Positions 7,757-13,459 of a stretch of 13,459 bases of DNA are shown piece after piece. The DNA is from Thermoplasmata archaeon. GTDB lineage: Archaea; Thermoplasmatota; Penumbrarchaeia; Penumbrarchaeales; Penumbrarchaeaceae. The notes under the pieces are model-generated. The model had not been told where the DNA came from, did not search any database, and saw nothing but the letters and a program-made list of their open reading frames with translations. The stretch's first letter is position 1. Each line of letters opens with the position of its first letter. A program made the translations under genes and the position numbers. Where the stretch lies: the NCBI GenBank assembly GCA_023145185.1, contig JAGLEG010000056.1, positions 1 through 13,459 on the forward strand, read 5' to 3'.

Positions 7757-8302
7757 ATGGAAGTAAGTGTGCAGAACATCGTCGCCTCTGTGGTGACGGG
7801 AGAGGCGTTCGACCTCAACTATATCTCAAGCAAGTGTGAAGAGGCCGAGTATTCACCCGAGAAGTTTCCAGGACTTATCTACAAGCTGAAGGAACCCAAG
7901 ACGGCCCTCCTGGTCTTCACCAGTGGAAAACTTGTTTGCACGGGGGCGAAGACCGTTGAGATGGTCCACGAGGCGGTGGAGAAGGTCAGAAAAAGGTTCA
8001 AAGGGATCGGAATAGAGATAGCGAAGGACCCGGAGATCAAGGTACAGAATATCGTCGCCACCTCGGACCTGAAGAACGACATCAACCTGAACTCGATCGC
8101 CATCACCCTTGGATTGGAGAACGTCGAATATGAGCCGGAGCAGTTCCCCGGCCTGGTCTATCGTATCCGTGAGCCAAAGGCCGTTGCTCTACTGTTCACA
8201 ACTGGAAAGGTGGTCTGTACCGGGACGAAGAACGTAAGCGATATCAAGATCGCCCTTGAGAAGATCGAGACCGAGCTGTTGAATGCCGGGCTCATTTCCT
8301 GA
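7757..8302 (+). CDS. tbp: TATA-box binding protein (TBP)
   Basis: This is the archaeal general transcription factor that binds and bends TATA promoters and recruits TFB and RNA polymerase. The 181 residues are two direct repeats of about 90, each beginning V-Q-N-I-V-A and containing an FPGL[IV]Y motif and an F-T-[ST]-G-K-x-V-C-T-G motif. The four DNA-intercalating phenylalanines are at positions 37, 54, 130 and 147, so the protein appears fully functional. Length is standard. Unlike many archaeal TBPs it has no long acidic C-terminal tail. The start is fixed by the AGGTGG site and by the conserved N-terminus. It is probably cotranscribed with the 58-codon gene 17 bases downstream. Identification is secure. 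Confidence 0.98.
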   Translation: MEVSVQNIVASVVTGEAFDLNYISSKCEEAEYSPEKFPGLIYKLKEPKTALLVFTSGKLVCTGAKTVEMVHEAVEKVRKRFKGIGIEIAKDPEIKVQNIVATSDLKNDINLNSIAITLGLENVEYEPEQFPGLVYRIREPKAVALLFTTGKVVCTGTKNVSDIKIALEKIETELLNAGLIS

Positions 8303-8307
8303 CCTGT

Positions 8308-8313
8308 GGAGGT
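8308..8313 (+). promoter_or_regulatory. strong SD site of the 58-codon gene
   Basis: GGAGGT lies six bases before the ATG at 8320. It matches the archaeal SD consensus and is the strongest such site in the window. It supports real translation of the short frame behind it. Confidence 0.7.
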
Positions 8314-8319
8314 AAGAAA

Positions 8320-8496
8320 ATGTCGGATGAAGATGATATCAAGCGATTAGGCGGGGTCAACATTCCGGATGACATGCACGTGGACAGATACTCTGTCCCC
8401 GGCGGATGGATATATATCGTCTCGGTGGAACGGGAGGAGAACGGAAAAAGCTACACCTCATCTGTCTCCACATGTTATGTGCCGGGTAGAAGATGA
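8320..8496 (+). CDS. small unrecognised protein, 58 aa, downstream of tbp
   Basis: I do not recognise this protein. A 58-codon frame runs from ATG 8320 to TGA 8494-8496, 17 bases after the tbp stop and behind a perfect GGAGGT site, so it is likely the second gene of a tbp operon. The first six residues are acidic (MSDEDD). A central S-V-P-G-G-W-I-Y-I-V-S-V stretch looks like a beta-hairpin, followed by a polar segment and a C-terminal T-C-Y-V-P-G-R-R. There is no signal peptide or membrane helix and only one cysteine, so a zinc ribbon is unlikely. It ends one base before the 3' end of the convergent KaiC-like gene. Evidence for being real is the SD site, spacing and clean fit into the gap. 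A function linked to transcription would be only guilt by association. Confidence 0.72.
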   Translation: MSDEDDIKRLGGVNIPDDMHVDRYSVPGGWIYIVSVEREENGKSYTSSVSTCYVPGRR

Positions 8497-8497
8497 T

Positions 8498-9244
8498 CTA
8501 CTCCAGCGAGATGGCAGAGGGGATGGGATTGATCGTATCGATCACCCACTCCTCCGGCAGGTTCGGACCGTTCCGATCGTGAAGTAGCGTAAGGGTCCTT
8601 CTCCACTTCCCTTCCACCAGGCCCACCCGTATCTCGAATATGGCGTCGAACAGGGTGAGATCGCTGATATCCGTCTCGTCGTTGCCGATGGGCGCACCCA
8701 CCATTGCGATCCCGTTCATCTCCCGCAGGGATTGCCTCAGGAGCCTCAACCTGTCCCTCACCTCTACCTTTGACGATAACAGGACCAGGTCCGCAAGCGA
8801 ATCGATGACCATCTTGAAGGGTACGGTCTGTTTGCTCGCGATGGAGTTTATCCTCGATAGGAACCTCTCCGATGCTCCGTTGGGGGTCCTGCCAAGGACC
8901 TCCAGCTCGTTGAGATCGTAGAGGTCCGTTACCAGAACCCCCCCGGTCAGGAACTCGTCCCTCCTGATCTTCAGGTCCAGTTCGGCCTCCCTCTCCGGTA
9001 CAAAGGATATGATCTCTCCATCAATGCTGATATCATTGGATTTCAGCGCGTACCTGACCTCATCCTCGGTCTCGTACGAGGAGAAGATGATGGAGTATTC
9101 ACTCTCCATTCTCTCCCCCAGGAACTGCTTGAGCAGGAATTCCCCTCCGCTCCCCTCGCCGTATCTGAGCAGGATCAACTTTCCAGGGCCGATCCTCTCC
9201 TTCACAACGGTATTGATGTCCGTCTTACCCATGGAGAACCTCAT
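8498..9244 (-). CDS. KaiC/RecA-like protein with degenerate P-loop (third of triad)
   Basis: A cytoplasmic RecA-fold protein of 248 residues. The P-loop position reads GEGSGGEF (29-36), with Glu35 where the Walker A lysine should be, so normal ATP hydrolysis is unlikely. The segment S-S-Y-E-T-E-D-E-V (55-63) matches the KaiC strand carrying catalytic glutamate, and this Glu (58) is kept. Walker B MVID is at 145-148. The start overlaps the previous stop by four bases (ATGA), showing tight translational coupling. An internal ATG at 9232, five bases after GAGGT, is an alternative start and would only trim four residues. It is the last gene of the triad, converging on the 58-codon gene. Likely role: structural or regulatory partner of the active ATPase encoded at 9811-10548. 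Family assignment rests on fold motifs, with no close named homologue recognised. Confidence 0.85.
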   Translation of the reverse strand: MRFSMGKTDINTVVKERIGPGKLILLRYGEGSGGEFLLKQFLGERMESEYSIIFSSYETEDEVRYALKSNDISIDGEIISFVPEREAELDLKIRRDEFLTGGVLVTDLYDLNELEVLGRTPNGASERFLSRINSIASKQTVPFKMVIDSLADLVLLSSKVEVRDRLRLLRQSLREMNGIAMVGAPIGNDETDISDLTLFDAIFEIRVGLVEGKWRRTLTLLHDRNGPNLPEEWVIDTINPIPSAISLE

Positions 9245-9810
9245 CTCTTACCCCCCCTTAGGTCGATTACCCTATCCATGATCGAGGAGAGCTCCAGGGA
9301 GATCGGGGAAGGGTCCGATATCATCTGATCGAAGATTATCACGTCCATCTCATCCTCGAGCATTCTGTTCAGTAGATACTGGAAGAACTCGGACAGCTGG
9401 CCCTGGGAGTAGTACTTGATCAGATAGGAGAGTGAATCCACGATGAGGAAGGAGCTCCCGCCTCTCTTTGACACCCTCTCCACCTCCATCAGGATGCTTT
9501 CCAATGAGGCTGGCGTGGGAAGGAACCTGAAAACGTCGTTGTTCTCCAATCCAGATCCCATGGTGAGCGAGACCGTATCTATCACCCTCAGGCTGTTCTT
9601 GGGGAGCTTGGTTATCGCCAACCTTCTGGATATCGCATTTGCAGACCATTGGGTCGATATCAAGATCCCCCTCTGGCCCTCCTTGCCGCACATATCCTCC
9701 ACAAGGCCGGATATCGCCTTTATATAGCTTCCACCGGACGCTCGCACAAAGACCTGGGAGCCCTGCTCCTTCAGGGCCTTCTTGATCGGGTCCAAATCCT
9801 TTCCGGCCAT
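9241..9810 (-). CDS. KaiC/RecA-like protein lacking Walker A (second of triad)
   Basis: A short RecA-like protein of 189 residues, smaller than its two neighbours. The position of the P-loop reads V-R-A-S-G-G-S-Y-I-K (22-31), with no GKT/GKS, and the strand that carries the catalytic glutamate in KaiC reads I-S-T-Q-W-S-A (51-57), with no Glu. A hydrophobic strand ending in Asp, FLIVDSLSYL (121-130), is the Walker B equivalent. It is therefore predicted not to hydrolyse ATP. Its ATG directly follows the stop of the first triad gene with no bases between, and GGAGG (9823-9819) lies eight bases upstream inside that gene's last codons. Its own stop overlaps the next start by four bases. Probably made in step with both neighbours as a pseudo-ATPase subunit. 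Confidence 0.82.
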   Translation of the reverse strand: MAGKDLDPIKKALKEQGSQVFVRASGGSYIKAISGLVEDMCGKEGQRGILISTQWSANAISRRLAITKLPKNSLRVIDTVSLTMGSGLENNDVFRFLPTPASLESILMEVERVSKRGGSSFLIVDSLSYLIKYYSQGQLSEFFQYLLNRMLEDEMDVIIFDQMISDPSPISLELSSIMDRVIDLRGGKR

Positions 9811-10548
9811 CTAACCTTCCTCCAGACGTCTTATCCTGGGAGCCATCATCACCCCGTCCCTGGAGATATCCAACACGTAGTCGTTATGGGGATGGTTGGT
9901 CCCTCCCCATTTCTCGATCGTGAGGGTGTTCATGGATATCGAGTGGTCCTTCTCACGGTTGAACCGCAGAACGTAATCGAACATGTAGGGTGCTATCACC
10001 CTGGAAATGCCATCGTCAAGGGGGGTCGATATATCAACGATAAAGACCAGCGAGATCCCCCGCCTTACCAGCTCCTCTTTTAACCTCTGGAAAAAGAATA
10101 CCTTGTTCCCCCTCTCGAGCAGGGTCACAAGCGGATTGCCCGGGTCGATAACTATCCTCTTGACCTCCAGGTCCTCTATCGAGCGCATGATCACCCTGAA
10201 AAGAAGGTCCAGATCGGACGGTCCAGCCTCCTCGAACCTCACACCCACCAGCCCCATGAGATCCTGTATCGGGAATAGTGATATGAACCCCTCCTCCACC
10301 CACTGCTCCTTGAACTGCTTGAAATTCGAGAGCTTTCCGATCACTCCCTTTGCAGGCTCATTTGTGATGAGGATGGTGTTCTGGCCAGATCCGACTCCCT
10401 CGAAAATGAAATGATATCCAATGGAGCTCTTCCCCGTGCTGGAAGGGCCATAGAACAGTCCCATGCTTCCAGGGAGGACCTTCCCAAGGGTAAGATTGTC
10501 CAATTTTTCAACGCCAAAAACGCTTTTTCCGGTGACTTCGTCCATCAT
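9811..10548 (-). CDS. KaiC-like RecA-superfamily ATPase, intact P-loop (first of triad)
   Basis: A 245-residue, single-domain KaiC-type ATPase. It opens with the FGVEKLD motif (11-17) typical of KaiC domains. Walker A GPSSTGKS is at 34-41, a Glu after the second strand (ILITNEP, Glu64) sits where KaiC has its catalytic glutamates, and Walker B RIVID is at 131-135. It is the only member of the local triad with all three. It starts MM; the second ATG (10545) lies at the ideal distance for a leaderless transcript from a TATA-like element at 10567-10574, and no SD site precedes it. Single-domain KaiC-like proteins act in archaeal signalling and motor regulation. The role here is unknown, but coupling to two dead paralogues suggests a mixed oligomer. 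Confidence 0.9.
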   Translation of the reverse strand: MMDEVTGKSVFGVEKLDNLTLGKVLPGSMGLFYGPSSTGKSSIGYHFIFEGVGSGQNTILITNEPAKGVIGKLSNFKQFKEQWVEEGFISLFPIQDLMGLVGVRFEEAGPSDLDLLFRVIMRSIEDLEVKRIVIDPGNPLVTLLERGNKVFFFQRLKEELVRRGISLVFIVDISTPLDDGISRVIAPYMFDYVLRFNREKDHSISMNTLTIEKWGGTNHPHNDYVLDISRDGVMMAPRIRRLEEG

Positions 10549-10566
10549 CCGTTGATATGATATGGG

Positions 10567-10576
10567 CTATTTAATT
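10567..10576 (-). promoter_or_regulatory. TATA-like element for a leaderless KaiC-triad transcript
   Basis: On the minus strand AATTAAATAG is centred 23 bases before ATG 10548 and 26 bases before ATG 10545. No SD site precedes either ATG. This fits a leaderless start and separates the triad from the TPR gene, which ends 83 bases upstream. Confidence 0.5.
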
Positions 10577-10631
10577 GTATCAATACCATATCCGGAACCC
10601 CAATGTTGAACCCCTCGTGGTGTGCGTTAGA

Positions 10632-13022
10632 TCAGGACTTCTTCTCCAGTTGGGCCTCTATCGCGGTCTTGCTGTTTAGGGCCTCCTGATTGTCTGGATT
10701 GAAGCGCAGGACCCTCTTGTAGCACTCCAGACCCTTCTCCAACTCGTTCTGGGACCTGAAGATCTCAGCTTTCAGGGACCACACCTTCTCGTTCTTTGGT
10801 TCAGATTGAAGGGCGCCGTTCAGCGCCACATGAGCACCGTTGAAATCTCCGTTCTTGTACATCGCCTCGGCCAGCCCAAGGCTGGCTTCCCAGTAAGAGG
10901 GGTCCATCTCCAGGGCCTTCGAGAAATTGATGATCCCCATGGTCATGTCACCCTTCTGGATGAACGACCTGGCGATTTCCGAGAGGAATTCCGGCTCCTC
11001 GGGTTCGAAGGATAACGCCTTGTTGAAACACTTGATGGCGTCATCCGGCATGCTGAATGCCTGCCTGAGGATCTTCCCCTTCTCACACCATGCATCAGCG
11101 TTCTCATCGCTCAATTTCGTGGCCTCGTCAAGACATTTCAAAGCTTCCTGGTGCCTCTCAAAACCACGGGTCAGGATCATCCCTTTCTGATACCATCCCT
11201 CGGAGTTCTTCGGGTCCAGCTCGGTCACCTTTTCAAAGCATTCGAGCGCTTCCTTGGGTTCGTAGAGGAAATCGAAGTAGACGAGGCCCAGTTCCACCCA
11301 GAGGTCAGCGTGTTTATCTTCTTTCTTCAGGGCCGCTCTGAGCATCTTCTCTGCGTCCTTTGGTCTGTTCATGTGCTCTGCCAGGAGGTTGGCCTTTGAG
11401 ATAATGACCATCTTGTTATTCGGGTCCGCCTTTATGGAGCTGTTGAAAAAGGACATCGCCTTTTCGGGATCGTTATCTATCTTGACCGCGCCCAGACCAG
11501 AAACATAGAATGCAAGAGGGTCCTCGGGTGCAACCGCGGTGAGCCGATCGGCCAACTCCACGGCATGCCTGAACTTCTTCTTGTGCCTCAACAACATATC
11601 GATCTCCTTATGGAGTACCTCGGGAGACCCTGGATTGTGTTCCAGCGCCTGCTCGTAGAACTCAAAGGCGGAGTCGAAATCCTTGTCGACCTCCTCCGCT
11701 ATCTCTCCCTTGAACAGCCATCCCTGCAAATGAGTGGGGTCGGCCTCGATGACCTGGGTGAAATATTTCTTGGCCTTCTTGATGTCATTGAGCCTCTTGT
11801 ATGAGAGAAGACCAAGCCTGAACGATCCCTTGACGTGCTTTGGATTGATCCTCAGAAGTGATCGATATGACAGTATCGCCTCCTCCATCCTGTGGAGCCT
11901 CTGGTCAAGTATCTGCGCCTTGTTGAACCACGCCTCCTCGTTGTAGCCGTCCTGGCTCAGTGCGAACTCCAGGCACTTGATGGCGTCCTCCTCCCTCCCC
12001 TTTGTCTTACCCAGTATGGCACCTTTCTTTATCCATATGGGGTAGTGATTGGGATCGATATCGGTGGCCTGATCGTAATCGTACAGGGCCTCTTCCAGGT
12101 CGCCAAGCTCGTGATTACACATGCCCAGATAGGCCCAGGCATCCCGGTTGTCCTCATCAATGTCAAGCACCTTCTCGAAACAAGCAGTGGCTGCAGCGAA
12201 ATCGCCCTTGACGTCGAAGAGCAATTTCCCTTTCTCCTGAAGCAGTTTCGGGTCGTCCTTCGAAAGGGCAAGGCCCTCATCCAGGAAGAAGAACGCCTCC
12301 TCATGTTTCTCCTCATCCAGCGCTCCTCTTGCCCTGGCGAGCAGCTCCTTTGTTATCATCTTGATCTCATCGAGATGGGGCTCATCCCTGTCTGCCCCCT
12401 GCTGCTCTGCCGGATCTCCAATGGATATCATATCAAGCGTTGAGAACTCCTCCTCAGTCCCGGGATCCTCAATGAGGGTAGATCTACGCAGCTCCATCCT
12501 CTCCGATATCTGATCCTTGTACGCCATGAGCTCGGCGGCCTTCATCGGTTTCGCCAGCTTCCAGAGTTTCTTCAGATCGTCCTCGATACCTTTTATTACG
12601 TCACTTCCAGAGATCAGGTTCCCGTAGGTGAGCTTATCGGTAAGATCGCTCCTGGAGAGGTCCCCGGTGGCGATGATCCCCTTCGCCTGATCGAATGTCA
12701 TCACCGTCATATTGAGATTTGGAAGAAAACGTACCTCGATCTTGGAGTTGGGCTCTTTCTGCAGGAGAGCAAGGATCTTCAACGTTTCAGGATCTATATC
12801 CTTGGTGATGAAATCCTCCTCTGAAAAGCGCAGTAAAAACCTCAGGTTCAGCTTCCGATCCTTGTTGGCGATCAGTATGGACTGGATCTTTCTGAGTATA
12901 TCCATATCTATCGTGGGACTTACTATCTTGGCCCCCTTCCTCACATCCATCAGATGCCACAGGAATATATTCTTCCATGGGCTTTGAAAGAAGAGAGAAC
13001 TGACATCTCCATCATTTGACAT
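10632..13022 (-). CDS. inactive PLD-like domain fused to a long TPR array
   Basis: A soluble scaffold-like protein of 796 residues. Residues 1-160 resemble a phospholipase D-like half-domain: RFLPNLNMTVMTFD aligns with the HxKxxxxD motif, but His is Asn104 and Lys is Thr106. Asp111 is kept, and the following GSxN is A-T-G-D. It should therefore lack nuclease or lipase activity. Residues 160-225 are a charged linker. From about 225 to the end there are roughly 16 TPR units (34-36 residues), with typical W/Y-x-x-K/L-G helix A and E-A-[IL]-x-x-[YF] helix B patterns. TPR arrays bind partner proteins. GGAGGG (13035-13030) lies seven bases before the ATG. Its neighbours downstream are three KaiC-like genes on the same strand, separated by 83 bases with a separate promoter. 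TPR assignment is certain; the PLD call is a pattern match. Confidence 0.93.
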   Translation of the reverse strand: MSNDGDVSSLFFQSPWKNIFLWHLMDVRKGAKIVSPTIDMDILRKIQSILIANKDRKLNLRFLLRFSEEDFITKDIDPETLKILALLQKEPNSKIEVRFLPNLNMTVMTFDQAKGIIATGDLSRSDLTDKLTYGNLISGSDVIKGIEDDLKKLWKLAKPMKAAELMAYKDQISERMELRRSTLIEDPGTEEEFSTLDMISIGDPAEQQGADRDEPHLDEIKMITKELLARARGALDEEKHEEAFFFLDEGLALSKDDPKLLQEKGKLLFDVKGDFAAATACFEKVLDIDEDNRDAWAYLGMCNHELGDLEEALYDYDQATDIDPNHYPIWIKKGAILGKTKGREEDAIKCLEFALSQDGYNEEAWFNKAQILDQRLHRMEEAILSYRSLLRINPKHVKGSFRLGLLSYKRLNDIKKAKKYFTQVIEADPTHLQGWLFKGEIAEEVDKDFDSAFEFYEQALEHNPGSPEVLHKEIDMLLRHKKKFRHAVELADRLTAVAPEDPLAFYVSGLGAVKIDNDPEKAMSFFNSSIKADPNNKMVIISKANLLAEHMNRPKDAEKMLRAALKKEDKHADLWVELGLVYFDFLYEPKEALECFEKVTELDPKNSEGWYQKGMILTRGFERHQEALKCLDEATKLSDENADAWCEKGKILRQAFSMPDDAIKCFNKALSFEPEEPEFLSEIARSFIQKGDMTMGIINFSKALEMDPSYWEASLGLAEAMYKNGDFNGAHVALNGALQSEPKNEKVWSLKAEIFRSQNELEKGLECYKRVLRFNPDNQEALNSKTAIEAQLEKKS

Positions 13023-13029
13023 ATACGTA

Positions 13030-13035
13030 CCCTCC
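13030..13035 (-). promoter_or_regulatory. SD site of the PLD-TPR gene
   Basis: On the minus strand GGAGGG lies seven bases before the ATG at 13022 and confirms that start. Confidence 0.6.
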
Positions 13036-13097
13036 AGCTCCGAGAATTGAATCGTGCAATTGTCTCCAGATACTTTACCTCTTTGTTAATATTATCA

Positions 13098-13105
13098 AAT
13101 TAAAA
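13098..13105 (-). promoter_or_regulatory. possible TATA box of the PLD-TPR gene
   Basis: On the minus strand TTTTAATT follows CCGG and would place transcription start near 13075, with a leader of about 50 bases. A second A/T-rich candidate (GATAATATTAA) lies just downstream at 13086-13096. The 124-base gap before the neighbouring gene otherwise shows nothing. Confidence 0.35.
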
Positions 13106-13146
13106 CCGGATTTCAGCCCCCGATCAACTGGACCTTTCATCCAATA

Positions 13147-13458
13147 TTACGCTCTGGAGATCCGCTCAAGCTCCCTCTTTACGCCCTCCAGCCTCTCCAG
13201 CTCAAGAACGCATAGTACTCTTTTGGATCCGTAACAGTTTGAGACTATCTCCGAGGCCATATGCCCTTCCCTGAGCAGTTCCAGCTTCCTGAACCCCCTG
13301 GCCCGGTTCACGACCCGATCCCACTCCATGACGAACTCCTCCGACGATCCAGCCTTGAACTTACGCCTGTTGATCCTCTTGAGCCTCAGCGATTGGTTTA
13401 TCATGGTCAGGGGGCCGATCAGGTCCGTGTAGCTGGACGAATAGCTCTCCTCATCGAG
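13147..13458 (-). CDS. C-terminal end of an unrecognised protein (5' partial)
   Basis: An open frame enters from the right edge and ends at TAA 13149-13147. About 103 residues are visible. An ATG at 13404 exists, but in-frame codons continue without a stop to the edge and encode a plausible acidic and serine-rich stretch (DEESYSSSYTDL), so the true start is probably outside. The visible part is mostly helical and charged: a basic LRLKRINRRK patch, an FVMEWDRVV helix, a short YGSKRVLCVLEL strand, and an ending LERISRA. No motif is diagnostic. It is on the same strand as the PLD-TPR gene, 124 bases upstream of it, and could belong to the same functional cluster. Confidence 0.7.
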   Translation of the reverse strand, partial: LDEESYSSSYTDLIGPLTMINQSLRLKRINRRKFKAGSSEEFVMEWDRVVNRARGFRKLELLREGHMASEIVSNCYGSKRVLCVLELERLEGVKRELERISRA

Positions 13459-13459
13459 G

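Noticed and set aside
11892..12443. 183-codon plus-strand frame opposite the TPR gene
   Set aside because: It is antisense to regular TPR repeats, which in reverse give hydrophobic shadow frames.

Overview
The window comes from an archaeon. It encodes a two-repeat TATA-binding protein, has TATA-type promoters with Shine-Dalgarno (SD) sites, and carries a surface protein rich in N-glycosylation sequons. The gene mix (DOMON-cytochrome b561 protein, HAE3-type RND transporter, KaiC-like ATPases) and a strong AGG preference for arginine suggest a euryarchaeal, possibly Thermoplasmatota, lineage. The phylum is an inference and no rRNA is present to settle it.

Layout. (1) From the left edge to 3652 (+) runs the 3' part of a very large gene: at least six tandem DOMON heme-binding modules joined by poly-proline or acidic linkers, ending in a cytochrome b561-type membrane domain. 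The real start lies outside the window. (2) Convergent with it, 34 bases away, is an RND/MMPL (HAE3-type) membrane transporter (6101 to 3687, -). (3) Divergent from the transporter is an RhlE-type DEAD-box RNA helicase (6258-7574, +) whose arginine codon use differs from its neighbours. (4) After a 182-base promoter region come tbp (7757-8302, +) and, 17 bases further, a 58-codon unrecognised gene with a textbook SD site. (5) Everything from 8498 to the right edge is on the minus strand. In transcription order it holds the 3' end of an unknown gene, a 796-aa protein with a catalytically dead PLD-like N-terminus followed by about 16 TPR repeats, then three tightly coupled RecA/KaiC-like genes. 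Only the first of these three has an intact Walker A; the other two have eroded P-loops.

How the genes may work together. The DOMON-b561 protein looks like a surface electron-transfer protein. Each visible module keeps the Met and His that normally hold heme b, and the membrane part keeps four helix-borne histidines, so one chain could hold a string of about eight b hemes. The minus-strand PLD-TPR/KaiC-triad cluster looks like a scaffold plus a mixed active/inactive ATPase assembly. Its cellular job is unknown, and it is the best candidate here for an undescribed system. Helicase, tbp and the small gene are information-processing genes. No CRISPR array, insertion sequence, tRNA or rRNA was seen.
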